This document shows, piece by piece, positions 52,856-64,000 of a stretch of 64,000 bases of DNA. This stretch comes from Akanthomyces muscarius. Taxonomy: Eukaryota > Ascomycota > Sordariomycetes > Hypocreales > Cordycipitaceae. The notes under the pieces were generated by a model. The model was not told the DNA's origin, did no database searches, and saw only the letters and a list, made by a program, of their open reading frames with translations. The position numbers were made by a program, and so were the translations under genes. The stretch is from contig NC_079243.1 of assembly GCF_028009165.1 (NCBI RefSeq), positions 62,001 to 126,000 of the forward strand. Direction: 5' to 3'. Numbering within the stretch: position 1 is the first letter of the stretch; every line of letters starts with the position of its first letter.

Positions 52856-55800
52856 TTACATGCCATGGTGCAGCCCACCACCCATGTGGCTTTGCTGGGG
52901 CATATCGTTGCCGCTTCCATAATTGCCATTGTTGCCGCCAGCAAACAGAGCATACCCGTCGATGCCGTTGCCAGCCATATTCATATCTAGGTTCATCTCC
53001 GGTGGCTCCATGCCATAGCCCATGAACCACGAGCTATCTGGCGAAGGGTTGAAAATATTCATCGTGGGCGCCGTCATGGGGTTCTGATGCTGAGATGGGT
53101 GTCGCTGCTGGTGCATGCCGGCATTATTGTTCTTTGGTACAACTGTCGAATTTTGACGCGAGTTGGGTTGAGCGCCGCTGGGCATGCCCTGCCAGCCATT
53201 GCTGTTCTCTCGCGGCGGCGCATTGATGCCGCCCGGCACCATACCAAACATTTGTTGAGGCAGCCCAGCATCTTGACCTCCCATGCCGAGTGGCCCAGCA
53301 TCGGCAAAAAATGGCATCTGTGGTTGTGGTTGATATGGCGCCATGTTGTCGTGGCTGATGGGTGACATGGTCGACATGTATGCCTGCGATTGAGCTGGCA
53401 TGCTGTGCGCGGTAAAGGCCATGGGCGGCTGTGTGTTACCTGGGGTCAAGAATTTGCGCTGGTTGACTTGAAAGCTAGGGGTGCCACCAGACTGGTCCGA
53501 AACTCTGCGAGAAGTAGGCGCAGCAGACACTTGTCGCGCCTCAGGGGTCGATTGATCCGGCTTACTGGGAGGGTGGACGCCGATGCAGTTTCTCTTGTGA
53601 GGAGCAGCCCTTTGTTTTTGCGTTGGCATCTTACTGAGGTCTTTGCCATCAGCGGAATGGGAAGCCCGTGAAAGGTTCTCTAGGAACGCTCCGACATAGT
53701 GCAGCTCTGGCTTTTGTTCCAAGACAGCATCCTCTCCACCCTCGGCGCGTCTCGGCAGATTTGGATCCATGAAATCAATGTTGGACACACCGGACGGGTA
53801 GCGGTTAAACCAATCCGCGTACTGCAGCAACGGCTGCCGACTTTGCATGGCACCATTCATGCCAGGGCGGCGAGAGGCATCGTAGGCGTTCTTGTATTGG
53901 CGTCGAATGTCGTCCACCATCAAGTGAGACATGCCCCAGTACTTCATCATCTTCTTAAGATATTTAATATTGATGGCAAGGTGCACCTCTGCGGCTGCTT
54001 TGAGCTTTGGGTTTCCAGAAATCATGCCGTACATTTGCACTGACGACGACGAGAAAGCGCAATATCCCGCAAAGGGTGCCGTTACAAAGCACTGACGCTC
54101 ATCGGAATCCTTCAGTAACTGAGAGATGCTGTTGGCTGCATGAAAGGTCTTGGCGGTCAGACGAGGGATAAAGTCCTTGGGCGCGTCGGACTTGGACTGG
54201 TTGGTGCTCATGGCTCCTTGGCAAACGTAGAGCAGGCTTTGATGTATAGTCATGTGCATAAACAGGTATTGCGTGGCGGTTCTCTCAGTGATGTGCAGCT
54301 CAAGGTTTTCTTTGGAGTATTGTAATTGCGGTGGCAAGGTGTGGAGTAATTCCTCGACGTCACGCACAAGCTTCGAATATTGCGAGCGCTCATCCCACTG
54401 GGCAAACTGCTCTCGGTCTTTCCCGCCGTGATTGTAATACGTGACGACTCGGCCCCACAGAGCAAGGCCACGGATGAAGAACGCAGACGGTCCCATGTTG
54501 CTGCGTAGATCGGTGTCTGCCGTTTGAACCTCTGCCGCGGGAGGTCCAGGCCTACCATCAAGGAGTTCTGTTTGGGCAGGCATGTTAAGTTGAAAGCAAC
54601 GCTCACTCACAGGTAACGGAATGGTGAGAGAGTCGTCCGTTATGAACATGGGCCGGTCGGTACCAGAGTAAGTTAAGCGATCCATAAGGAAGCAGGCCCA
54701 CATGATGCGTCTCCGAATTTCTCGATCGACGAAGCTGAGAGGCGTCTTTTGACCTTTACTTTGAGGATCATGGTCAAGGTCCTTGTGCAGCTGGAGAGCG
54801 TACGCCATGCGAATAGCTTGCCCGCCGAGTGCCCAGCTGCAGCCACCGTGGCACGTACCAAATTCGTGACGACCGAGGATGAGTAGACATGTCAAAATCG
54901 TGATATTTGGCCATTCGTAACGCGTTGTGCATATATCTATGGCGTTCTGTGCCCATTCCTCTCCTCGAAAAAATGGTCGCGATGTGACTGGAAGTTTGGG
55001 CTTTCTTGAGAATCTGGCAGATACAGCACAAACGGATAGCACAAGGACTGGGGGCAGAGAATTACTCCTTTGAGTATCACGTTAATATATTACAGCGAGG
55101 ATGATCAATTTAGAAGACTCACTTTAACTTGCGCATAAAGCTTGGCTTATGAAGTAGGTGGTACGCTTGTCCATAAACGCTATCGAAGTAGACCTCGGCG
55201 AGGTGTTGCTGGATTTCTTTCGAGGGCAGAGCATCGATTCCCTCGCAGAACAGTTTAGTCTCTTCCTTATCTTGAGAGTCGGCGGCCATCGGAGGAGTGT
55301 CACCGTCGTTAATTTTGGATTTAGACGGCGCATTTACCCAATATTCGAGCTCCGGAGAAAAGGCTTCATGGACGCGGCGTTTCTTGGCGGCGGCCTTGTT
55401 GGCGGCGCTGGTGCCGGGCATTGCAGGTTTTACCACGGCGCGAGTTACTTTAGAAAGATTGTCTTGATCGGATTTGGGGACAATCTTAATGATGCCCTCC
55501 TCCATGCGCTTGAGATGCTTGTCAAGCATGGCCATGTAGTCAGTGCGGGGTGCAGTTTTGCGGTTGGTGATTTTGTAAACGCATGGTTTTCGGAAGCGGA
55601 GGCAGTGTTTGCAGGCACACTTCTCGCCAGAGCAGCGAATCTTTTTGCGATGACAGGCAATGCAAGCCAGCGGCAGACGCTTTCGGTCCTTGGCGGCCTT
55701 TGTTTTGAGTTCGCTCCAAGCTGGTGTTTCTGTCTTGTCGTCTTTGGTCTTGCCAAAGTCAGTTTCATCGGCACGGCCTGTGGCGGACAAACCAAAGTCG

Positions 55801-56255
55801 TCGTTTGTGTTGTCTGCGACTGAGTTGTGGCTGGGAGAGTGTCTCTCGATGGAGGCATTTTCGTCGGCACCGGCTTCGATACCAGTAGCAGCAAAGGCAG
55901 AGGGATCAATGGCAAAGCTAGCATTGGGAGCTACAGTCAGTGAGTTCAAGTTGGCACTGCTTACAGAAGCAGGAAGCATGGTAGAGTGAAGAGAGAAATG
56001 ATCAGAACCCGAAGGGTCGTCAAAGACGGAAGCCGACTGGTCCGTCATGGCCGACATGTTGGCATAAGCGAAAGAAAAATCGCCAAACTGGGAGGGGTCC
56101 ATGCCAGAGTGGAAGGGACTGGGGCTGGGCCCAGACTGAGAATAGGCGGCGCTGTCTTCTATACCTGGTTGCAGATGCGAATGATTTGCAAGATGAGGAT
56201 GCGCAGCATGTTGGAAATGCGGCGGAAAATTGAGCAGAGGCTGGCCAGCGGACAT
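52856..56255 (-). CDS. Zn(II)2Cys6 transcription factor with fungal_trans middle domain
   Basis: Exon 1 (56255-55123) and exon 2 (55067-52856) flank a 55 bp intron (GTGAGT ... TCAAAG) and join in frame to 1,114 aa. Residues 1-190 are Ser/Pro-rich and low-complexity. The binuclear zinc cluster is LACIACHRKKIRCSGEKC, then ACKHCLRFRKPCVY, with six cysteines, followed by a basic/coiled dimerisation stretch (YMAMLDKHLKRMEEGI). The middle homology domain starts near NSLPPVLVLSVCAVSARFS and includes FGTCHGGCSWALGGQAIRMA, REIRRRIMWACFLMDR and DDSLTIPLP. The C-terminal 300 residues are Gln/Met/Gly/Asn-rich, like an activation domain. The gene looks complete and intact; its target pathway cannot be inferred from context. 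Confidence 0.9.
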
Positions 56256-57219
56256 GTTGCCGTGCGGCAGCGCTGAGAGGCCGCTGGGGCCACTACCAGA
56301 TTGGCAGAAGCTGGAGGATACGGCGGCAGCAGAATGCGATAGGGGAGGCCAAGTTCATGCGTTCGTCACAGCGAGCGAGGTAAATGATGTTGGCAAGGCT
56401 TGAACCCGTCTGGACGGGCCGCGCGAGAGGCTGGCGAGATCGATCAAGTAGGACAAAGACGGGTGCAGGCGCAGCAGACGTCGAAATAGTCGCGGGAAGA
56501 GGGATAGGGTGTCGGGTAGCCACAGGTCTTTGAGTTACAAGGTCGGTCGGTCAGAGGGCGTTCATTTGGCAGCGAGGTGTAGGCTGGGATAGTGGCGGGC
56601 GCAGAGTCGCAGCGGCGTAAGTAGAGGAAGAGCGTAGACGAAGTGATGAGTGCAAAGGTGCAAAGGACGCAACGAGGTGAGGAGCGACAAAGAGCTGGCG
56701 ATGGGTAACGGCGGTGGTGTGGTAAGAAGAGGCCGAAGGGGTGAAATGGTATAAGAGGCGAGATGGGATGGGGAGTCAAACGGTGGATAGTCGAGGCCGC
56801 GATGGCGGCCTCTCGCTGTCGCCGTTTTAGACAGGCATCGATATACTACTGCCCTTTATGCCGCCCCTCCTTCGTTGTGCGTGCGCCGCGGAACATTCAT
56901 TTACCAAGATTCTTCGCTTCTTCAACTCTTCGACTTCACGTACCAGCCTACCTTGTGCGGAGCCTCCAGACAGGGAGAGACAGGTCCTAGTTTGCTAGGT
57001 ACCTACTCATCCACGCCCATCCAGTCGCTACCCCCCCGGAGACCCCGCAGAGCTCGACAAGCCAGCACGACGCTAGCCCTTGCACTAAAACGACAGTCTC
57101 CATAAGGCTGGTACGGCTGGCTCTCAAGCTCGCTCTGTTGCCCGCTAGTAAACCTAGTAGCCGCAGCCCAACAAGCACCACTACGGGTATTGGAGCAGCA
57201 TGGCCGGGAGCGACCCTCT
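56256..57219. other. 5' region of the Zn2Cys6 gene and spacer
   Basis: A long purine-rich leader (minus strand pyrimidine-rich) lies upstream of the start codon, typical of fungal regulators with long 5' untranslated regions. No other gene was recognised. Confidence 0.35.
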
Positions 57220-57650
57220 CCGCCCGCGGTGGCGTATCTTCACGCTTAGTACTCGACGTCCTACAGTCCGAATTGCCTAGAATTTTGGAACCTGGGAACA
57301 TACTTATGCAAGATAATGCTCGTACAGTTACAGCTCATAGAGTGCAGAAATGGTTGCGGGAGTTCGCTCAAGGTACTGGCGTTGAAATTATGGACTGGCC
57401 GCCTACTCGCCCGATCTTAACCCCATCAAGAACGTCTGGGCATTGCTCAAAGAAAAAATAATTGAGCGTCATCCTGAACTTGATGGCATGCCTAATACAC
57501 TAGAATTATTTTATTCATTAGAAAGGGCTGCTGTGGAAGCGTGAGAGGATCTTAGTCAAAACCTTCTTTACCGGCTTGTCAAGACTATGTCCCACCGGAT
57601 TGAAGCTATACACCACAGCAGAGGCTGGTATACTAAGTACTCATTATACC
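57220..57650 (+). mobile_element. Tc1/mariner-type transposase remnant
   Basis: The first frame has LPRILEPGNILMQDNA with the second catalytic Asp, and VQKWLREFAQ, VEIMDWPP. After a frameshift near 57,410 the second frame reads YSPDLNPIKNVWALLKEKII, the block with the third catalytic position. Then come LERAAVEA, a TGA, and RLVKTMSHRIEAIHHSRGWY. The N-terminal helix-turn-helix domains and first Asp are not recognisable. Two disruptions make it dead. Confidence 0.75.
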
Positions 57651-58634
57651 AATCGACGCAGAACTCAATACTCTATCTATGGCTAATATACTCTAATTTT
57701 TACTGCTTCATTGGTGGCGCCATAGGCGTACTTTAGCACCAGTACTTGAGCACTGCAAACGACATCAGCACCGTCAAGCATACGCCGTTCTGCATGCTCT
57801 TAGCCCTGGTAGGGGATCACCATGCAACACCATCAGCCTTCAACGTCACACATTCCCATTCAGCCCATCCCTTACACTTCTCTGTATCGGATATTTCGAT
57901 CAACCGACATATCTCCATGCCTTCCCTGTTGCGCTCATGCTTGGCGGTCAGCCACAGTGCCTCCATTGGCCCGCTGCCCAACTGCTGTTCGACATCCCTC
58001 AATCCTTCGACTAGACACTGGTGCCACCACTTTGAGAAACCGCTCATCGCTCTCTACTAAGATCTGTTCCACGACTGTGGTGTCTTGTATAGCCCTGTAG
58101 CAGCGAGCCTGTCGATGCAGCCTCGCAGGCTGAAAGAAATCACAAACGGCAGAGTTCAGCCAACCAAGCGCAGGCCACCAACAAGTCGACGATCAGCTCG
58201 AGCCATACAATCAATGCTTTGCAAATAACACGCTTCGCATGCCCTTCGTCGTTCCGCGAATAAATAGATCCCCATGTGGGCAAGCCTCGGCCTATTCGAC
58301 TCCATCACGGCCGCTCCGTCGTGCCCGGCATGATTCAAGTCGCTGCCTTCCCTGCACAGTGGAAACTCTGCCCCTGTGCCCTCCAAGCCCCGAAAGCTCA
58401 AAGGAGCCCAGAAAACGACGCTACTGCTAGGATTCCCCGCGGCGTCATCCTCAGCGTTGCCCTCTGGCGCTCCTAGATCTCGCTCACCACCGCTCATCAC
58501 CCGTCGTGTGGCTTGCCTTGCCTGTCTCTGGCCGCTTGCATGTGGTCACAGCAGCCCATTGGATACTGATCATCGACCGACGCAAGCACATCTGCATGCT
58601 GGGGGATCCCCAACCCATCTGGATCTATCCAGGT
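57651..58634. other. No supported gene
   Basis: GC-balanced DNA with many overlapping frames on both strands, none matching a family. Confidence 0.3.
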
Positions 58635-58669
58635 TTTGATTTGATTTGATTTGATTTGATTTGATTTGA
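58635..58669. repeat. GATTT pentanucleotide microsatellite
   Basis: About seven tandem TTTGA units. A related A-rich version in inverse orientation lies at 61,341-61,401. Confidence 0.85.
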
Positions 58670-61340
58670 CTATTACGTCCGTTGGCGGGATCTATCCAGG
58701 CCTCTGCTGCCAGCAACGGTCCAGGGTAAGGCTAGGCCATCCAAGATCAGCGTCATCGCGCCCTTGGCCGCGGCCACTTGCATTGTCATTTCTTTGACTC
58801 TAGTCTTGAGACATTCCTACGAGCTTATCCAGCCTTCAGCAGTGTGGGTGGATGTCCTTTTTCTCACCCCGCTCTTCTGGCCACCGCCCACACCTGATTA
58901 CAGCACGGCGAGACGCCGCGTTGGTCACTGGCGTGCCAGCAAAAGCATCGCTATAACAAGATTGTCATGACCTATACCCGAAACCCGGTACCCGATACCC
59001 GTGTGAATATGCTCAAAACAGAAAACAGTCATTCAAGCCGTCAAGCATCAAGCCAAACAACTGTCAATGCTGTGCTCGACGCCCACCCTTGACTGTATCT
59101 TCTTCACCTGGCAATGCAGCTCCTGCTATCGTCTGGTATTAAAGCTGCAATTTTGAGAATGGCAAGCATTGATAAACTTCATCGCGCGCGCAGAATTTTA
59201 AGACACAGAAGGCGCAAACCTGTCGCTATATGGAGCAGTTTAACGCTCCAGTCGCCGAGTTAGCTCTCCCAGTCACTTTTCCACAACAACGCCGACAATG
59301 CCGACGGGTGGTGACAGCTGTGTGCTGATGTTGTGCTGGAGTCATTCTTGGCAAGTCCTATTGCAGTGGCATAGCACTGGATAAACTACCCGCGTATGAG
59401 CCTTGTCTAACCAGCCACCATCGCGTAATGCGTTCGTACTAGTATCAGGGCTCAAAATAGCGGCCAGTCGTCGAGTCCCGACCCGGCCCAACGGGGCATA
59501 TCCACTGAAGTCGTATGGTTCATGGTCCTGAGAACTTGGCGTGTTGGGGGTCATCTGCCAGAATACAACTTCTCCAACTACCGCCGCCATGCCATATTCG
59601 GTCTCACAACATGCGTGTACGGATAGACGACCACAACTTATCACAAGAGATGTTCTTCTGCCATCGCAGGCTCCACTCTTTAAGCAGCCACCCATGATCA
59701 GCCCTCCGACTTATGTTTGCGGCCATTGCTCGGCGATGCATGACTCTCCATGGCTGACGGAGAGGCCCTAAGGACGTTAGCGCAGCCTGGGGCACATTCC
59801 GTTGCGCTGGTAAACCAGAGAAAAAGCCTTTGGCTCTTGCCGACATGTACTGCTACTCACAGCTGAGGCTCCTGTGACGGTTTAAGGCACGAACAAGGTC
59901 GAGTGCGACTTGGATGAATTGATTGTTCACAAGGAGGAAGGAGAATTCGTAAGGAAAACTCGGACTGAAGCTATTTACACAATGTCCGTAATTCATTGTA
60001 CGGGTGGGGTCATACGATTCCTTACAGCTCCCTCGGCCACTATTCTCAAGCTTCAACGGGCTTCTGTGAGACATGCCCCTGAATAGCATTGCTAACGGGA
60101 CCTGCAAAAATGCGGTCCTCGCAAAGGAGGCCGAAGCGCACGCCGTCGACCATGATGCTTCGCAGCTCCACCCAACTTCCCAAAGACCCAACTGAAAAAC
60201 ATTAGACGACAGGGTCAAGATGGTCACTGCCGTACCGGTTCGTCGCCACGCCTCCCCGGCGAGCGTTTGTTTCACCATTCACAACCTCCGCGGAGCTGTT
60301 TGTTTTGTTAGCAGGGCTAGAACCTCACCTTGCTAGTTTGTTCAGCCTGGACGACTGCAACTTCACGTCAAGACATAGCCATGATGGTTGCCCGTCTGTC
60401 CATATGAAACCGCAGTCTACTTTTCACTATTATGCATGCGCTATTAACTCGGGTGGGTAATGCGTTGGCTGTCCCCGTGGTGTTTCTCACACGGTTGGAC
60501 GACATGAAGCATCATGATTGGTTACTTTCTGGGAAGCAACGTTTTCAAAAGCGACAAGACCGAACTGTCATGAGCAAGCGACACAGAAATTAGTCGCACG
60601 ACCTAGGCGATATTATATCATCGTTGACAAAAAGTGTGTTCAGCGGCAATAAATCGTGTACGTCCCATGACTCGTGCCCATTCCCTAGCAATCTACTATT
60701 GCAGCGTAGGCTGTAAATTGGCCAGAACGGGGCCTGTAACGGAATTATGGTGATCAGCGGCAAGGCAGCAGTGGAGTCTAGGTCCCCCGGACATGACGAG
60801 CGAATGATGGCAACTGGTCGAAGCCTATGAATGGCTCGACATTCACATCTCGAGGCGCAACGACATTGCGCCACAAAAATAGCATCTCACAAGGCTCAAA
60901 ACGTATTTGCAGCGTTCCACAATCTGAGGAGGATCCTCCGAAAAGGAGGCGTACACAGCCCCGTCTACGCCTAGGCTGCGGATCGAGTATCCGACGGTGA
61001 GGAAATGAGGGGGAAAGTACGCCATACCGAAGAAGTCTATGTTATGTCTGTCACAACTCAAAACGCACGCTGTGCTCTTTTGCCTTGCGTCTTTATTCTG
61101 CGCCGTCGTATCCACATTTGATTTGCACTGCTTCGGTTAACAAGGACACCCTTGGCAACCAAAGATCCCCTTGCAATATACTGCTGTTAGATTCGTGGGA
61201 CGAATGCCAGGAGATCATGTTGAATGGTTACGTTAGTTGCCACGTGCGTATCAAAGGTGTTGAGCGACGCGACGAGCGCAGGAACTCCCGCTCGGCGAGA
61301 TGCCGTGGCATACCCGCAGTCAGACTTGCAAACAAATAAA
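58670..61340. other. Long region without a supported gene
   Basis: About 2.7 kb bounded by the two related microsatellites. Degenerate ACCCGATACCCG-type repeats lie at 58,980-59,015. Frames of 90-140 codons at 59,342-59,695 and 59,853-60,278 (minus) and 60,590-61,115 (minus) have no recognisable motifs. It may be a decayed insertion. Confidence 0.3.
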
Positions 61341-61401
61341 TCGTATCCAAATCTATCCAAATCTATCCAAATCAAACCAAATCAAACCAAATCAAATTAA
61401 G
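61341..61401. repeat. Tandem AAATCTATCC / AAATCAAACC repeat
   Basis: Three units ending ATCTATCC, then three units ending AAACC/AAATT. Read in reverse they resemble the GATTT run and the preceding GGATCTATCC at 58,620-58,669. Confidence 0.8.
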
Positions 61402-61580
61402 ATGGCCCGGATTTATTTGGATATTTTCATTTGGATAATATCATTGTCCAATCAGCGCTTGTGCTGAGGGGACTCACAGACCTCCTTTTGCTGGAGATCC
61501 TGCCTAATTTGGTAATCCAGCTCGCATCTCACAATTTACTTATAATGGCTGTTTCAGTTTAAGCTGTCCGTCGCTGTATT

Positions 61581-61985
61581 ATGTATATGTCCAACTCGCG
61601 AGAAAATCGTCAAGCAGTTAACCCAACATTCGTAGCCTCAAATAGCCCACTGCGCCTGCTCCAAATAGCTCCGTCCACGTATACCAATCACCCAGTAATG
61701 GCCCCTTCAACTACTCCTTCAACCGCTCCTAGTGAGTTTGAAGCCCCCGCAACCTTCAATCCATCCGATACAAACAAAGAGGCGGCAGTAGATGCTTCCT
61801 CATCGGGTGACTATGATGGTTACGAAGACATGGATTGGAGTCGCCTTTTAGGGTATTGCGTCCGTAAACACAGAAGAAGGCAGCGTACGGAATGGGTATG
61901 GGAGTATGGATTCGATATCGAGAAAGACAGTTCTGGTCGCCGGTTTTGGCTCCGCAAAGAGTGTCATCACGATGCTACAAAGGTT
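61581..61985 (+). mobile_element. hAT transposase N-terminal fragment
   Basis: The reading frame has a Ser/Thr/Pro-rich leader (MAPSTTPSTAPSEFEAP), an acidic stretch (YDGYEDMDWSRLLGY), then TEWVWEYGFDIEKDSSGRRF and WLRKECHH. This is the BED-like start of fungal hAT transposases, also seen at 41,400. It stops abruptly at about 61,985, where minus-strand LINE sequence begins. Confidence 0.65.
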
Positions 61986-62690
61986 CCCTTCTCTTGAAGC
62001 TCCTGTATCGAGTCGTATATGCAGTGCATGAATTCCTGTCCTGGTTGCTGGTGCGGATTTTTCAACGACTGCACCGCAGTTCTGTTTCTTGTCAAAACCG
62101 ATACCCGCCTGCAACTGCCAGGTATGTGCCTTGGCACATATGTCATGGCCACCAACGCTCCCGAGTATAGGCTCTGTTCTGCTCTTGGCCGAAGAGTGAA
62201 CGAGAATGTCCTCCGTCTCACCCCTCCTTGTGTCGCGACTAAAGCTTGAATAACTCCCCCCACCCCAACTATGCCATTGCGAGCGGAGCTACTCGTAGCT
62301 ACAACTACATTTCCGCCCGCAAACAATTCCTCGTTGACTTTACCGTCCGAGACGGTCTCGACCCTCTTTCTCCATGGCTCTACTGTGAAGGGCACAATAG
62401 AATCCAACTGATATGTCGGCACACCTGCCAGCCTGCGCGCGACCTGGTACAGCGGGGACCGGAACGCGGGGTAGAACTTCCTCATGCGCGACGTCACTCG
62501 GCGCAACGGATTGGTATCCGGCAGCGAGTGGATCGCCAACCACATCTTAATCACTGTTTTCCAAAGTCGCTCCCCGGCGCTCACAAGACTCGCTTCCGCG
62601 TCTGCCACCGCTGCGGCGACCGTGAGGAATGTTCCTACGATCGCTTAGGCGCCAGCTTTTTGAAGTCGATTGATGGGGCCGACTAATTTG
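61986..62690 (-). mobile_element. Tad-like LINE fragment (end of RT region and start of RNase H)
   Basis: Read on the minus strand: LVSAGERLWKTVIKMWLAIH, LPDTNPLRRV, MRKFYPAFRSPLYQVAR, then RNase H start (GIVGVGGVIQ, RAEQSLYSGALVAMTYV, RNRTAVQSLKNPHQQPGQEF, MHCIYDSIQELQEKG). The final part overlaps in sequence with the start of the LINE at 17,753, so both belong to one family. It is cut off within RNase H, with no 3' tail. Confidence 0.75.
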
Positions 62691-63266
62691 TCTTAATACG
62701 CGTGCATCCAGACATTTGACGCATAATCAACCACTAGCGTCACTGTAGATGTGAATAACTGCCTTGCTGTCGCGGCGGTAGCATATACTCTAGACGAATG
62801 ACTGGATGACTTCGCCACTGGAGTCAACTCCCCCACTCAGGCGAATCTGTAGGATACAGTATTGGTAGGAATTCCCCAAATAGTAAAAAGCTAGTTTATC
62901 TAAATGCGTTCATCACTAGAGCTGAGAACCTAGTAGATAGCTGTGGAAGCTAAATCGTGTGCTGTAGGGTCTTCTGATGCGGTCTGAAAGATGGTCGATT
63001 ATGGCCAAGGGCTTATGGCAGGCCTGGACGTTCGATTTGCTCTATTCCATGTCGACCATGCCAGTCTGGCTTTTCATTTTTCTGCTCTTCCTCCTGGGCC
63101 GATGGGACACAGAGGTACCCATGCTCGCTATCTATGGACATTGAGCCTCCATCACCAACCAAGTCCACATCCTTCAACAGCTTACTGTCCTTCAGGTTTT
63201 CCACAGCGCGCCCGTATAACGCGGTCTTATGTCACTCGAGCAGGCAAAAGTAGGCAAAGCCATCAG
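62691..63266. other. No supported gene
   Basis: Spacer. A minus-strand frame at 63,204-63,013 is hydrophilic and unassigned; it might be more of the methyltransferase relic. Confidence 0.3.
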
Positions 63267-63650
63267 TCAGCCTGAAATTATCAAGCCTGGAGCCTCTAAG
63301 AGCAACCTCGGCTCTGTTTGTCTCCGGCTTCGTGAGCATAATCTCCGCTGTATGTTGCGTAGTCTAGACGAGTGCTTCTCCTGACTGATGGTCCAAACGC
63401 TTCTACAGGCTCGGTCAGACCTGCGTTGAACCAGCTGGCTACCATTTTTTTCGTCCGGATCATCGCACCAAAGGCTGACACAGCATCGAATTATGGTTTC
63501 GTCGAACTCGATGTAGCCTGTAGCTTCCATCATTTGCCGCACTTGGGAGCTTGACACTCTCGCGCTGCGTTGAAAGCCATCCCTCCCTGTCAGTAACAGC
63601 TGAGACCATTCTAGAAGAGCAGAGTGGTCAGGTACGGCAGTATTTTCCAT
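63267..63650 (-). pseudogene. LaeA-like SAM methyltransferase C-terminal fragment, frameshifted
   Basis: The minus strand reads ALLEWSQLLLTGRDGFQRSA, SSSQVRQMMEATGYIEFDET, then SLWCDDPDEK in one frame, continuing as KMVASWFNAGLTEPVEAFGP in the next. This is the C-terminal region of fungal methyltransferases of the TAM/LaeA-like group. The shift occurs in a seven-A homopolymer (about 63,447-63,453). The SAM-binding N-terminal half is absent. Confidence 0.5.
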
Positions 63651-64000
63651 CGCGGCACCCTTTTATCTCAACCTGCTGTATAACGCCCCTCTCACGGGTC
63701 GTATGTCTAGTAACAGTTGGCATGACTTCCTTTTTCTATTTTTGGGGGAGCAAAGAACGAGTCGATCGACCTTTGCATAACTCACTCGAAGGCGTTATTA
63801 TACACAGCCTCCCACAAACTGCCACGTATGCTGCCCAGAAGCAGTCTCATGTGTACCAAATCGCAACCAGTTGGTAGTGGAGCCCAAGAGTCACTTTCTA
63901 TATTCGGTTGCACTGTGGTCACGTTTGGGGGGATTCTGGAACAAGAACTCGCAATGAAATCACAATTTCCAGATTCAGGGGTAACATACCCTAGGCAAGG
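63651..64000. other. Right edge, no supported gene
   Basis: Nothing recognised; a 108-codon plus-strand frame (63,551-63,877) overlaps the methyltransferase relic and lacks motifs. Confidence 0.3.

Noticed and set aside
55158..55823. 221-codon plus-strand frame
   Set aside because: Antisense shadow of the Zn2Cys6 DNA-binding region.
1..64000. Secondary-metabolite gene cluster
   Set aside because: No polyketide synthase, NRPS or terpene core enzyme is seen; the P450, methyltransferases and ABC transporter are scattered and mostly broken.

Overview
The window looks like an accessory, transposon-rich segment of a filamentous ascomycete chromosome, probably Sordariomycetes and perhaps Hypocreales (inference). 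The evidence is short GT..AG introns of about 45-175 bp, fungus-only families (WOPR regulator, Zn2Cys6 factor, BAH-PHD protein, NACHT-WD40 NLR, fungal-type 2OG oxygenase) and typical fungal transposon debris (Tad-like LINEs, hAT, MULE, Tc1/mariner). No ribosomal RNA, tRNA or CRISPR array was recognised.

Layout. 0-4 kb: the start of a PNP-type NLR at the left edge (minus strand), then a graveyard of oligopeptide-transporter, LINE and phosphoketolase fragments. 5-13 kb: two minus-strand cytochrome b561 genes, one with an N-terminal DOMON domain, a small one-helix membrane protein, and two inverted copies of a 235 bp TA-duplicating MITE. 13.9-15.6 kb: a 2OG-Fe(II) oxygenase-like gene lacking one iron ligand. 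17-25 kb: a small ORF, a LINE, two convergent small secreted or cell-surface protein genes, a WOPR transcription factor, hAT debris and a 432 bp MULE-type MITE with a perfect 9 bp target duplication. 25.5-30 kb: a BAH-PHD pseudogene, two F-box remnants, and a bacterial-type NYN gene broken at its acidic motif. 33-40 kb: a C2H2 factor, a frameshifted P450 facing a methyltransferase, and an ABC-transporter fragment. 40-45.8 kb: a non-autonomous hAT element, a LINE tail, a CorA-like transporter and a MULE transposase remnant. 46-51.5 kb: an almost complete PNP-NACHT-WD40 NLR whose 3' end is fused tail-to-tail to a second BAH gene. 52.9-56.3 kb: an intact Zn2Cys6 factor. 57-64 kb: Tc1/mariner, hAT, LINE and methyltransferase fragments.

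The apparently intact genes are mostly regulators, surface proteins and self/non-self recognition genes. Metabolic genes (phosphoketolase, P450, ABC transporter, OPT, methyltransferase) are mostly broken. Several premature TAG codons are the kind made by C-to-T change at CpA, which fits past repeat-induced point mutation, but this is not proven. The most notable locus is 45.9-51.5 kb. It holds an NLR with 11 highly similar WD40 repeats, paired palindromes just upstream, and a breakpoint at about 50,701 where the NLR lost its native C-terminus and a duplicated BAH-PHD gene lost its PHD finger. The two genes now overlap antisense by about 98 bp.
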